From: Ascaphus truei
Taxonomy: Eukaryota > Chordata > Amphibia > Anura > Ascaphidae
DNA length: 64,000 nucleotides
Reading direction: 5' to 3'
Assembly (NCBI GenBank): GCA_036426205.1
Contig: CM071569.1
Coordinates: 6,922,908 to 6,986,907 of the forward strand
The translations under genes and the position numbers were made by a program. Positions 32,686 to 43,690 of this stretch are shown here, one piece after another; the first letter of the stretch is position 1, and the number at the start of each line of letters is the position of its first letter. The notes below the pieces were generated by a model. The model was not told where the DNA came from and ran no database searches. It was given only the letters and a program-made list of their open reading frames with translations.

Positions 32686-33870
32686 TCTCCCCCCGCAGCA
32701 CGGCCCCTGGGTCTACCCCCGGAGCACGGCCACCGGGTCTACCCCAGCAGCATGACCCTGGTTTTCCCCCAGCAGCACAGCCACCGGGTCTCCCGCAACA
32801 GCACAGCCACCGGGTCTCCCCCCCGCAGCACGGCCCCCGGGTCTCCCCCCCGCAGCACGGCCCCCGGGTCTCCCCCCCGCAGCACGGCCCCCGGTCTACC
32901 CCCGGAGCACAGCCACCGGGTCCCCCTACGAAGACAGTCCCGTCCCTACATGCCCATCCGGGTCCTCCCTACAGCCAGCCCGGGCTCCCATCACCGCCAC
33001 CGGGTGCCTCCCCCCCAGCAGCACAGCTACACCACGCGTCTCCCTCCCCGCAGCACCGACCACCGATCTCCCCCCCCGCGCTACTACCGCCGTCCTCCTC
33101 TCCCCCCCGCTGCACGTGCCCCGGATCCTCCCCCGTCGGTCACGGCCCCTGATCCCCCCTGCGTCACGCTTACTTCCACCAGCCCCGGTCCCCGATCCCC
33201 CCCGCCCTTCAACCCCCCGGATCTCCCCCGCACGTCACCGCCTACCGTATCCCCCCCGCGGCACCCGACCCCGTGATCTCCCCCCGCTTACAGCCGCCCG
33301 CTCCCACGACCCCGGCTTCTGCCCCCCCGCGGCACGGCCCCGGATCTCCCCCCGCGGCACGGCCCCGGATCTCCCCCCTCGCACCCGCCCCAGATCTCCC
33401 CCCTTCCCCCCCTCCACGGCCCCGGATATCCTTTTTTTTTCCCCCCCCCCTCGGCAACTGCCCTGATCTCTCCCCCCTCGGCCAAGCAAAAGCGGCCCCA
33501 ATCGCCCCTCCGCGGCACGGGCCCCGTATCTCCCCCTCGCCCCCAACTCCCCCTCTGCACTTCCGCCCGAACTTCTCCCCCGCTTGCCCCTAGTCCCCCT
33601 CCCTGCCCCCCGCTTCCCTGCCCACACCGATCTCCCCCCGGTCACGCCCACCAGATCTCCCGCCGCTGCACGTGCCCCGATCTCCCCGCGTGGCACGACC
33701 CCTGATCTCCCCCCCGCGTTCATCTGCCCCCATATCTCCGTCGCATCCCCCCGCGTCCCCCCCCAGATCTCCCCGCCCCCCTTCCGCTTCCCCTTATCTC
33801 CCCTCTCCCCCCTCTTCCAACTTTCCGACCCCTCTCCCCCTCCCCACTCCCCCCCCCGCGGTGCTCTTAT
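32686..33870 (+). repeat. 1.2-kb C-rich degenerate minisatellite
   Basis: Units of about 26-27 bp such as CGCAGCACGGCCCCCGGGTC are clear from 32690 to 32930. They decay to CCCCGATCTCCCCC-type units up to 33870. The + strand has very few A and T runs, and runs of C up to 10 or more. The minus strand would be extremely G-rich. Long frames on both strands, rich in Pro/Arg or Gly/Arg, follow from the composition. Confidence 0.9.
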
Positions 33871-34088
33871 TTCATTGCAAATATGTTGCAGTAACCCACA
33901 TTCCGAATGTAACATTTGTTTCGGCTTAAATCAATGGTCCTTTCATCTTGTTAGAATTATTTCTTTGCAATGGGTCTTAGACAGGTTGTACTTTTCTTCC
34001 GTTGGATTCTGTAATATGAACAGTTCATTCCTTGGCGACCAGAGGACATGTAATTTAGTGCTTTGCAATACCCTCCGATAGCCGCAGG
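33871..34088. other. Unannotated stretch
   Basis: Nothing recognised. Confidence 0.3.
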
Positions 34089-34195
34089 CTCAGATCCACT
34101 AAACGATGCTAAGCTTTCCCACACTTTTACACCCATTCAGATGAAAGGGAGCTGAAGCGTGCTAAAGCTCGGCACCTTTTTGAGAATCTGGGCCA
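34089..34195. mobile_element. Palindromic MITE of the 'GCCCAGATCCAC' family
   Basis: CTCAGATCCACTAAACGATGC with TAAGCTTT at the left, and GCGTGCTAAAGC with GAATCTGGGCC at the right. A diverged copy of the 24866 and 55892 elements. Confidence 0.65.
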
Positions 34196-34974
34196 AAGTG
34201 TGCTATTTTTATAAACTGTTATTATAAACCGTTTTATAAACTGGCTTGAAGGTTATATTCTGTTTTGGGGTTGGTATTAAGATTTAGTCTACATTATGTT
34301 ATATTTTTAAGGTTGTATTCTTCACAAAAAGTGTTCGTGTTACGCTGCTGTTACTAAGTCAAGCTTCCTCTGCATATTCTCATGCAAACAAAGGATCTCT
34401 TTTGGAGATTGGCCTGATTATCTATTATTTGAACCTGTAAATCTGAGATAAATAAATCTAACAAAAGATTTTCAAATTAAAATGAGCGTGCTCTCCCGCG
34501 TCCCCCCGGGCCCTTTAATCATAGCAGAGTGTTGCAAATGGGCAATTTCATTATCTATTCAGGATGTCATTATTAGGCTACAAATTCACGCGATGGAAAA
34601 ACAAACGCAACTTTTCCTGTGCACAACTCTGACGGCTTTGAATGATTTTGATAGACAGGCCCTGGAGAAAATTTGGATTGTGACACTACTAATGGAGAAT
34701 CCAGTATATGACACATACGTGCTATTAAAGTATCATCTTTGAAGTTTTATGAAAGTGACCATTTTCATACAGTACATGCTTATGCTGTATGTGGGATATT
34801 TTCGATGGCATAGGAAATATATCTCACAAGTTACATACAGTAATTGCAATGTTTATTATACATGAGATGCTTACATGGAACATATTAACCCTTTCCTTAT
34901 AAGTTAAAGCGACACTGCATGCTTTTCATCGTAATACTGAACGAATATTTTGTGATCTATGCTTGAAATGTATT
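34196..34974. other. Unannotated stretch
   Basis: An 86-codon frame at 34482-34742 has no recognisable domain. Confidence 0.35.
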
Positions 34975-35315
34975 GTATTGTATGTCTTTATTTATATAGC
35001 GCCAAAAATGTACTCAGCGCTTCACAAAGAATACAGTACAGGGAATTATAATTATACAAAAAGTGCAGCAAAATCAGACAATAGGAAAGGAAACCCCTGC
35101 CCCGAAGAGCTTACAATCTAAGAGGTTTAATGGGAAACTTACAGAGACAGCAGGTGAGGGAGTGCTGTAGATGGCAGTGCTTGGTCACAATGGGTGGTAG
35201 GAGTGACTGTTTGGGACAATAGCCATGAGTGCAGGCTATTGGGATGCTTGATTTGTGGGGTAAAATTTAAGGAAGGTCGGTGTTAAATGAAAAGGTTAAC
35301 ACCTTTTAAATATAG
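34975..35315 (-). mobile_element. L2-type LINE 3' UTR
   Basis: Starts, on the minus-strand tail side, with GTCTTTATTTATATAGCGCC. It continues with GCGCTTCACAAAG, CCCTGCCCCGAAGAGCTTAC, AATCTAAGAGG and GGTTAACACC. It is the uninterrupted version of the 1466/2270 copy and proves that the LTR at 1510-2269 is an insertion. No coding part is retained. Confidence 0.8.
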
Positions 35316-35934
35316 CCCTTGCGGCGGTTCTTGCCCTAGTAAAATAGAGGATTCATAGAAAGTTACCTTAGATCATGTCATGCTAAGCCTACAGAGCAAT
35401 GCTGCCTCTGCAATACTCCGCGAGTGGCCGAGAATGGGCTGCACTGTAGGTGGGGCCTGGATCACCCGTTCTGCAGGTTACTGTGCTGGAAGCCGGAGGG
35501 ATTACAGGATTGACTAAAATTGCACCCACAATGTCGGTATCCCATTTTTAGAAGTTCTACTTTCTTGAACTGTGTCTTGAATTCAAATATCTCACTAAAG
35601 TAGACAATCCTAAGTTTTAATACATTGTTAAAAAAAAGTAAGTATTTTATTTATTCCGTTAAATATAACAAATAAATACATTTGTTGCCAATTTCAATAT
35701 GTAGGAAAATATACAGATGATTATAGCAATATTCTTATTGTGGGGCTGGGTTGAAGAGTTTAAGAGTTACAGTAGTGTATGTATTTTGTATTTTTTATAA
35801 TTTATGCACAACTGGTTAAAACGGTCAAAAAAATATATAGCATAGGTACACATGAAGAAGAGACCTGTGAGGTTTTGAAAAGACTGAACACTTTGTAACA
35901 TTTATTAGGAACTTTTCTTGCTGTTCATAATAAT
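35316..35934. other. Unannotated stretch
   Basis: AT-rich, nothing recognised. Confidence 0.35.
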
Positions 35935-36155
35935 AATATTTTTTCTAATATAGCACACACAGTGTGTGCAGCGCTGTACATAGAATTTTGCAGGCACCGT
36001 CCCTGCCCGTGGAGCTTACAATGTAATTTTGGTGCCTGAGGCACAGGGAGATAAAGTGACTTGCCCAAGGTCACAAGGAGTCGGCACCGGGTTTCCAACC
36101 TCCTTCAAAGTAATTTTGTTTTCAGTCGGTGCATTTGCATGCTGAGCCACTCCTT
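35935..36155 (-). mobile_element. tRNA-headed SINE with MIR-like core
   Basis: The minus strand starts GAAGGAGTGGCTCAGCATGC (box A region) and has TTGTGACCTTGGGCAAGTCAC, the conserved MIR/CORE-type word. It ends in an L2-like tail with AATATTATTATT at 35935. Box B is decayed here. The better copy is at 59024-59258. Confidence 0.75.
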
Positions 36156-36421
36156 CATTAAAAGGGATCACCATAAATCAACATTTCTACAGTACCTGAA
36201 TGGCTACTAAAATGTATTTAAATTGGTCATTCACACCTCCATGTGAAATAAATCATCACTGTTTGCAGACTTTAAGACATAAGCTGTATAGTGGGGAAAG
36301 TACAGGGAACATACATTGCTCCCAGTTATAGTGGGGACATTCTCTGTGCTGGATACCTGTTTAAATAACTTGGCTCTGGTACTAAAAAAAGGTCAGAAAG
36401 CACATGTACTGTACATACACA

Positions 36422-37156
36422 TATAGCCTAGCCTCCGGCCGCTACTTATTTCCCTGAGCCCTACCAGTTTAAGCCCTCTAAGGTACAGGCAGTGGCTGGG
36501 TTAATTCCTTCAGAAGGCCTTGTTTGCTATTGCAGCCTTGGATGCAGTAAGTGTATCTAAGGGTGGGCCTAGCAACAGCCAGAGAGTGTCAGCCTGGGGG
36601 AGGTACTGGCTGGGTCATATGCAGATGTGACACCTGTCAGTATCAGACATACCCTGTTATGGGGCAGGATGACAAGCCCAACCCCAGGGTATAAATACTG
36701 GCTCTCTCCCAAAAGTTGGTGTGCCTCTTTCCTACCCATGTGGAGTGAGCAACAACTTCCCTGGTCCCACAAGAGGACACAGCAAGAGCACCATGCAGGA
36801 GGAAACTTGGATGGGCCTCAAGCCTGAAAGTGACCTTCTTAGGGGAAGTAAGAAAAGAGATGTACCTGCTGTAAGATCTTAACCAATACAATAAATACCA
36901 TAGAACCATATGCAAGTGTGAGTCACTGCCTTGGGCTAAAGAAAGGTGTCAGTCTGGACTATCTTACTATCCCAGAGTATCCACACTGACTGGACGCGCT
37001 GCAACCACGAATAAGGTACCCTGTAAACCCTGTCCTTTGTCCTCACACCAACGTGGAGCACTCAGCCCTCCTGTTACCTCACAGGTACGCACCACACCGC
37101 AGTAAATATGGAGTAGCAGACCAAATCTCACTTAGGGTGGGGGTTAAGGAGCTACA
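36422..37156 (+). mobile_element. Solo LTR, about 735 bp
   Basis: Starts TATAGCCTAGCCTCC (G to A at position 2) and ends AAGGAGCTACA. A TATAAATA box lies at 36690-36697 and AATAAA at 36890-36895. The flanks CACA and CATA agree at three of four bases. It ends against a (CATA)n run. It is a member of the same broad LTR group as the other copies, but it is diverged. Confidence 0.7.
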
Positions 37157-37178
37157 CATACATACATACATACATGCA
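37157..37178. repeat. (CATA)n microsatellite
   Basis: About five CATA units directly after the LTR end. Confidence 0.85.
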
Positions 37179-37309
37179 CAGAGATACATGAACACTCCAT
37201 TGCCCAGTTATCACAGTATCTGTTGATTCTATAAAGTGTATTATAGAGGAATGATGATGTAATATCAACACGTAGTTATGCTAATTAATTAACATACATT
37301 ATAAGCTAA

Positions 37310-37390
37310 AGCAGGGCATTATTGAAATCCCTGCTCTCTGATTGGTTACAGTTCCGGGCATTATCCAATCAGTAATGCCTGGAATTTAAG
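37310..37390. repeat. Short foldback related to 38328-38468
   Basis: GGGCATTATTGAAATCCCTG and GGGCATTATCCAATCAGTAATG carry the GGCATTA(T/C)TGGCC-type words of the later palindrome. Confidence 0.45.
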
Positions 37391-37469
37391 CAGCAGAATG
37401 TGTAGTTTTCAATGTGTTTATTTCCAGCCAATCAGCTTTCAGAACAGCTGAGACAGGGCAGTGTTTATG

Positions 37470-37620
37470 GGTGTAGCATGTGTGTATAGAGGTGTTTGTG
37501 TGTGTGTATGTATGTTGTGTGTGTAGAGGTGCTGTGTTGTGTATAGAGGTGCAGTGGGTTGTGTGTAGAGGTGGGGGGGGAGTGCAAAGTTTAGTAAGTG
37601 GCTGCATTTTTTATTGTGGC

Positions 37621-37669
<49 letters not shown>

Positions 37670-38190
37670 AGTGTCAGCAGCAGTGTTTATGGGTGTAGCA
37701 TGTGTGTGTAGCAGCAGATTTTGTGTGTATAGAGCTGCTTTGTTGTGTGTGTGTGTGTGTGTGTATGTGTGTGTGTGTAGAGCTGCTGTGTTCTGTGTGT
37801 GTGTGTAGAGCTGCTGTGTTGTGTGTGTAGAGGTGTGTGTGTGTGTGTAGATGTGTGTGTGTGTGTGTGTAGAGCTGCTGTGTTGTGTGTGTAGAGGTGT
37901 GTGTGTGTGTATGTAGAGCTGCTGTGTTGTGTGTGTAGAGATGCTGTGTTGTGTGTGTAGAGGTGTTGTGTGTGTGTGGTTGTGTGTGTTTGTAGAGCTG
38001 CTGTGTTGTGTGTGTTTGTAGAGCTGCTGTGTTGTGTGTAGATGTGCTGTGTTGTGAGTGTAGAGGATGTGCTGTGTTGTGTGTCTAGAGCTCCAGTGTG
38101 TGTGTGTGTGTGTGTGGAGCTGCTGTGTTGTGTTGGTGTGTGTGTAGCAGCAGTTTGTGTGTGTGTACACAGAGGGGGCAGCAGTGTGTG
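37470..38190 (+). repeat. TG-rich microsatellite and minisatellite tract
   Basis: It includes a pure (GT) run at 37624-37668, and repeated GTAGAGCTGCTGTGTTGTGTG units of varying length to about 38130. Open frames in His/Thr (minus) or Val/Cys (plus) are read-throughs. Confidence 0.95.
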
Positions 38191-38327
38191 GATATAGATA
38201 TCTGCAGTGTAAGCGTATATACAGTAAAGGTGGTTTCATGTTTTTACCATTTTATTTTAATAAAAAATCTGTTTAACTATACAAAAGTGTCTATTATTTA
38301 TGAAATAAGCCTACATTTAGCCTATAA

Positions 38328-38468
38328 TAGTAATAATCCCCTCAGAACAGGGCATTACTGGCCAATAATGCCCTGGCTGGGTTAAAGTCCCTCGGCTTCG
38401 CCTCGGGCCTTCAACTCTTCCAGCCAGGCATTATTGGCCAGTAAGCCCTGTTTCCCAGGGGATTATTA
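38328..38468. mobile_element. Palindromic MITE
   Basis: AATAATCCCCTCAGAACAGG at the left and CCTGTTTCCCAGGGGATTATT at the right are inverted. The inner arms pair ACTGGCCAATAATGCC with GGCATTATTGGCCAGT, and the loop is centred on CCCTCGGCTTCGCCTCGGG. It is 141 bp, folds almost completely and has no coding capacity. Confidence 0.8.
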
Positions 38469-38875
38469 CTTAAATATCACCTGCAGCAGCTCCCAATAGC
38501 AATGCGGTGTATAAATGATTCTCAGTTTCATATTATACCCCCTTGTCTTACAACTACAAAACCAGGGCATAACTGGAGCAAATAAACTGCTGTTTTATCA
38601 CTGAAAAATAAGGCAGTACAGAAGCAATTCATTGTTTTGCTTTGATACGTGTGATGCATTTCTATCCTTTGCACCGTTTTGCTTCATTTTTGCAGCCAAG
38701 GGACATGGATAAATCCACCCCATGGCTTTCTTATAGAGCAGGCCTGGCTAAAGAGACAGATGGTTGTTGCATGTGTTACGTTTTTTAAATGCCGGCTTGA
38801 TTGACAGCTTCTTGCATGGGATACCTGTGCTTTAATGGAATCAGTCTTCTGAAGATGGAAAGGGATGTTAGAACA
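38469..38875. other. Unannotated stretch
   Basis: Nothing recognised. Confidence 0.35.
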
Positions 38876-38883
38876 TGGTAAGG

Positions 38884-39102
38884 CAGGGGGTCCTCAACTC
38901 CACACCTCAAGACCCCTCCCCCCAACAGGTCAGGTTTTCAGGATCTCCCAGCTTCAGCACAGGTGGCTTAATCATTGGCTCCTGATTGAGACACCTGTGC
39001 TGAAGCAGGGACTGATTGAGCCACCTGTGCTGAAACAGGTCTATCCTGAAAACCTGACCTGTTGAGCGGTCTTGAGGACTAGAGTTGAGGAACGAACGCC
39101 TG
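38884..39102. mobile_element. Palindromic hAT-like MITE, 8-bp duplication TGGTAAGG
   Basis: Starts CAGGGGGTCCTCAACTCC and ends GTTGAGGAACGAACGCCTG, flanked by TGGTAAGG at 38876-38883 and 39103-39110. Inner arms GGTCAGGTTTTCAGGAT and ATCCTGAAAACCTGACC. The CACCTGTGCTGAAGCAGGGA block of the right arm is duplicated. The perfect 8-bp duplication places the whole family with hAT. Confidence 0.9.
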
Positions 39103-39164
39103 TGGTAAGGCAATATAAAACTGATCAAGGTTGGATTCCAAGCCATAGCTCGCTAACAGGGCTT

Positions 39165-39232
39165 GGGCAGCACACAGTATTGGGCAGCACGCAGTATTGG
39201 GCAGCACGCAGTATTGGGCAGCACACAGTATT
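39165..39232 (+). repeat. 17-bp tandem repeat, four units
   Basis: CAGCACACAGTATTGGG and CAGCACGCAGTATTGGG units run head to tail. Confidence 0.9.
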
Positions 39233-39675
39233 ACTATTTTGTTTAAATGATGGGATTCACCCTTGTCTTCCTGATATGAGGGAGGCTAAAATAGGTCTCT
39301 TAGAGAAGCAAGGACTGGAAGGCAAAGCTCTTTGCACAGGAAAGGTCACCTATTGTTTGCATCTTCGCACATCCTCCACCTCTCCCGGATGTTATTACAA
39401 TAATGATGAAGATAGTTTAGACAAAACTTTCAGCTGAGGAGTCATAACCAGACAAAAAACAGGATACCAATCAGTTTAATGAGTCACCTGGATAACCAAA
39501 CTCCCCTTTTAGAAGAGCCTTGGACATCATTTGAACCCATTCACTAACTGACCGGCTACTCTGATTCATTTCTTACATATTCTTCTTGGCCTGTCTGACA
39601 CATGTGAATGTGCTCATAAGTTGTATTTTGATTTGCTGTACATATTCTTCTAGATCTTTCCAATAGCGAGATCGT
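39233..39675. other. Unannotated stretch
   Basis: Nothing recognised. Confidence 0.35.
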
Positions 39676-39681
39676 CGAGGC

Positions 39682-39883
39682 AGGGTTGCTCAACTTCAGT
39701 CCCCTAGCCCCCTCCCCCAACAGGTCAGGTTTTCAGGATATCCCTGCTTCAGCACAGGTGGCTCAATCAGTCCCAGCTTCAGCACAGGTGGCTCAATCCG
39801 AGCCACCTGTGCTGAAGCCGGGATATCCTGAAAACCTGACCTGTTGAGGGTGCTTGAGGACTGGACTTGCGCACCCCCTGATC
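39682..39883. mobile_element. Palindromic hAT-like MITE
   Basis: CAGGGTTGCTCAACTTCAG to TTGCGCACCCCCTG, with inner arms GGTCAGGTTTTCAGGATATC and GATATCCTGAAAACCTGACC. The CTTCAGCACAGGTGGCTCAA block is directly duplicated in the left arm. No clean 8-bp duplication. Confidence 0.85.
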
Positions 39884-40729
39884 TAGGGTTCTCCAGAAGT
39901 GGGGTAAGTTCCCATTATATTTAGAAATGGTTAGACGTACACCACCCTTGAAACTATTTGTGGTCCAAAGCAATGACGCCCATTGCTTCTATCCTATGGC
40001 ACTATCACTGACATCATACTGTACCCCCAATGGTTCCCCATGCACGTCTGCCTTACTCTCTTCCTCGCCCTATGCAACTGGTACCATAACTCCAGGCCTG
40101 TTGTGAGCACACCAACAACCGCACATAATGCAGTCACGTTTTAAATCCATCCTTGTGTTTTAATCTGTTTTTCTCCTCTTAAATGTCTACACAGACCTAG
40201 TATTTCTATTTCAGTATTTCCCAGTAGGTGATAATTAACGGTTTTCCTTTCTCGGGGATTAACAGTTCTCCAACAGGTCTTGACAGGAAGGAGGAGACGA
40301 TGCAAGCAACATACTTGCTGTGAATATTTTTCATTGTAATGTACAGTGCACAGCAATGGGGCTGTTTGTAACGACGTAGATTACATGTCTTCCTTCAAGT
40401 GACATATTACCAAGAGACATCTCTGGTCTCAAAAGTTTTGTGTACTGTACACACAGCAACTGCGAATAACTTTTATTTTGGTACAATCAAAGATATCCCT
40501 TTCATATAGTCAAGTGCAAGTTAATCAGACATCTTTCTGATTAATAAAGTACTTTATGTAATAAGGTATTCAGCATACGTCAGACACACTTCACACCCCA
40601 TTCTCAGAGGTGTCTGCACTATAAAGGGGTGGAGCTTAGCCTCTGCTTAGACACCCTTGACCAGGTGACCCATCCAGCATATTCCAGAAGCAGGGTGTGG
40701 CCAGGCCCCCTGTCTGGTTGCTTTGCAAC
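39884..40729. other. Unannotated stretch
   Basis: Nothing recognised apart from short frames. Confidence 0.35.
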
Positions 40730-41491
40730 TGTAACACAGTTTGCCCCCCCTCCAATCTCCTGTTGGCCCTATCACGGGGAAACCGACTGTGGTTACGTAT
40801 GGTATAGTGTGGTGCACCTGCTGGCTTACAGGACTCCTGAGTCTCCCGCTTGATGGTATTATGGGGAAGGTCAGGACAGGCTTCTGGGGTTGTGCCCCAA
40901 TTGTACTTACGGTGGCAGCGCCTCCATCTATTGCAGGCCCCAGGGATATGGGGTGGGATCCCTACAGTGGAACTTCCCTCTCAGGGAGGAGAGATTTCAG
41001 TCTCACACAGCTGTGTCTTTAAATCAGGAACACTTTATTTCCACTGCACACTGCACACTATACACAGGAACAGCAGTTCAGGCGTACACCCTCAGGATGA
41101 CCCTGGCCAATCACTCCCAGTCAGGGCCCTGGAAGCAGGCCTAGCTCTTCCACTACCCCCTGGTGAGGTAGTGGGAACAGTCTACCAGCCTCTCCCAGAG
41201 GGAGGGCCTCAAGCCTGCCAGATCCCTGACAGCTCGGGTGGGTAAGACTCAGCTCCTCTCAGGGTAGGATCTAAGTAACTAGATACAGGAAATGCAGATC
41301 ATTAAGACAGATTCAGCAAGAGCCCGCCCCTGTGCCTTATTGGACACAGGCCTGACTGCACTGCCTTCTCTGCCTCACTAATCTGCAGTGATTGGGGAGA
41401 ACCCATGATTACGCCTGGCAACCTGCCCATTACCAGGGATTACTGTGCAGGAGGAGGACAGAATAATAGCCCAAAACCTATCAGGGCTACA
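40730..41491 (-). mobile_element. Solo LTR, 762 bp, target duplication CAAC
   Basis: On the minus strand it starts TGTAGCCCTGATAGG and ends AAACTGTGTTACA. CAAC flanks it at 40726-40729 and 41492-41495. AATAAA is at 41039-41034 (minus strand), and GATGGAGGCGCTG near 40925-40913, in the same relative places as in the 26860 LTR. No internal region. Confidence 0.9.
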
Positions 41492-41984
41492 CAACATACT
41501 AGCTAAGGGTAATCCATGCGCGGAAATAGGGCTTTTGCACAGAGAGATTAAAGAGAGGGACCAATTAGTACAGGCTATATTTATGCGTTATACATATACC
41601 CACGAGGTGAGATACCTGTGAATAAGCTCATTTAAATATGCAAAGATGCCTATTTCCCAGGTACATGTGTGTCTGGTACATTCTGATCAATTACAATAAC
41701 CAACATCTTGTCTATTTGGTCTATAGATGTCTCGACTGTTATCATGATTTGCTAGGTAAGACATTATAGTGCGCATCTTCACATGTTGTACTGCCCTGCA
41801 GATTATGGTGGCACCATATAAATAAATAATGACAACCGCAGTAATAGTTATTGACTGGCTCTTCTGTTTTATAGCCTAGTTATAAAGAAAAATGTACGCT
41901 CTTAAAAATGTAATAGCTGTCTTCAATAATAAAAATGTCATCCATAACCAGGGCAATATTATCGAAAATGAAACATATCGACCC
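41492..41984. other. Mostly unannotated; possible LINE tail at 41800-41832
   Basis: TGGTGGCACCATATAAATAAATAAT resembles an L2-type 3' tail on the + strand. The rest is plain. Confidence 0.35.
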
Positions 41985-41992
41985 CCTTAAAT

Positions 41993-42259
41993 CAGGGGTG
42001 CTCAACCCCAGTTCTCAAGCGGCCCCCTCCCCAAAAACTGGTCAGGTTTTCAGGATATCCCAGCTTCAGCACAGGTGGCTCAATCAGTCCCTGCTCCAGC
42101 ACAGGTGGATCAATCAGTCCCTGCTTCAGTATAGGTGGCTCAATTAGAGGCTCAGTCTTCAACTGAGCCTCTGATTGAGGCACTTGTGCTGAAGCAGGGA
42201 TATACCTTGAAAACCTGACCAGTGGATGGGGGTTTGAGGACTGGAGTTGAGCACCCGTG
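41993..42259. mobile_element. Palindromic hAT-like MITE
   Basis: CAGGGGTGCTCAACCCCAG to TTGAGCACCCGTG. The flanking octamers are CCTTAAAT (41985-41992) and CCTTAGAT (42260-42267), one mismatch apart. The left arm carries three direct copies of the CAGCACAGGTGG-type block. Directly abuts the next hAT-like element. Confidence 0.85.
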
Positions 42260-42267
42260 CCTTAGAT

Positions 42268-42564
42268 CAGGGGTGCGAATTTGAGTTTGCCAGCGTGTCC
42301 GTGCCCCTTTTGTCTGCACTCCCTCCTCCTTACCTGCTCCTGGGCTTCAGTGGCGTCATGTGACGTCACGTTGCCATTTGACGCCGTGTAGTCATGGCGA
42401 CGCATCGCCGAAGAGCCGGCCGAGAGCAGGTAAGAGAAGTTGCAGAGGCCTCACGCCTCCCCGGCATTTATTTTAAATGCCCTGGGGAAGAACGCTGGGC
42501 CTCTGCAACCGTGCCCCCCCCCCCCCGGCAAACTCCCCCCCCCCCCCCAGTTTTCGCACTGCTG
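42268..42564. mobile_element. Second hAT-like MITE sharing the octamer target
   Basis: Starts CAGGGGTGCGAATTTGAG and ends GTTTTCGCACTGCTG, flanked by CCTTAGAT at 42260-42267 and 42565-42572. The left octamer is the right target duplication of the preceding element. The interior (GTGACGTCACGTTGCCAT, GCAGAGGCCTCACGCCTCCC) is shared with 18930-19160. It contains long C runs at 42517-42549. Confidence 0.85.
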
Positions 42565-42572
42565 CCTTAGAT

Positions 42573-43549
42573 AACCTTATAACCTGGGTTCCTTTGGCCT
42601 GCTGTCTATTCAATTATAATATCAGGGTACAAAACCGTGCTTTGTTCTGCAACTCATTGATATGTATATTTTATTCATCAAATATCACAAATTTCAAATA
42701 CATCTCCTTGCAGCCTGGAATTCAAATATAAGGAATGTGAAAGTAGTGATACTTTCCCAACATCATTCTTTTTAAGCAGCATCTTAGTTACTGTACCACT
42801 TATTGTCATCATTTCTCTGCATAAAACCGACTATCCAGGTCACCAGCTGCTTGAGAAACTGAAGCTGCTCAAATTATTTCTCGCCTGACACATAAATCCT
42901 AAACCAAGGTTTGTAGTAGGATTTATGCTTGAAGTATAAACTACAACCCCCCTGCCTTACCAAGAGGCACTCCTGCAACTAGTAATGTATGGGACAGCTC
43001 CGTGTAATCTCGCCGTTACCTTTATTCAGTGGTCCTGTGTGCTTTTTTCCCCCTCCAGTTCAGTACGTACTGTACGCAGATATCTGCGAAAGCATTTCAC
43101 CCAGATGCCAGTTTTGATAGCAGCCTTTAAATCAGGGTTTTATTTGCGTAGAAGAACAGAACAGCCAGCACAAATATCTGGGCGTTAACCGCCGCCAACT
43201 CTATGAAGTGTTGTGTTGCCATTTAATCTATTTTTTTTTCTCCTTCTTCTTTTCTTAAATCAGACTTTGAAGTTAAAAACTTGCTGCAGCGCTATGATGT
43301 TGCCTGTAACTAATTGGGTGGGTGTAGCAATGGAGAATGGAAAGAAATAAGGATTTGTTCTCATCGTCCAGTCAAATGATGTCACTTGTGCCCTGGATAA
43401 GTGAAATGTGTGATCCTAACCACGAGTCTCCCAGGCGTTTTCTATGGCTTAGAAGAGTTTTCTCATGTGTGGTTTGTTCCTTCGCCTAACTACTGTAGGT
43501 GCCAACATCAGATTTATTTTCTATACAATCCAAGCGTATGCCACAGTAA
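42573..43549. other. Unannotated stretch
   Basis: Nothing recognised. Confidence 0.35.
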
Positions 43550-43690
43550 ATGGTAGAAAGGGTGGCCTCGTGGTAATGGCAATCTTTGAAATGGGAGAAC
43601 CTGGTTAAAAAAAATGCACTTTCTTTTGACGTTGGGCAAGTGACTTTACTTCTCACTGGCTAAGCCACTACAAACAGGTGGTAAGATCTT
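43550..43690 (+). mobile_element. Decayed tRNA-headed SINE
   Basis: GGTGGCCTCGTGGTAATGGC has tRNA box A-like character, AGAACCTGGTTAAA is a decayed box B, and TTGGGCAAGTGACTTTACTT is the MIR-like core. Same orientation logic as 59024-59258. Confidence 0.5.

Noticed and set aside
32587..33915. Pro/Arg-rich and Gly/Arg-rich frames of over 220 codons
   Set aside because: Produced by the C-rich tract; no start context, no domain.
37439..38239. 266-codon minus-strand frame of His and Thr
   Set aside because: Read-through of TG/CA repeats.
43550..43690. A possible tRNA gene
   Set aside because: Box A-like and MIR-like words are present, but box B is broken and no cloverleaf closes; it fits a decayed SINE.
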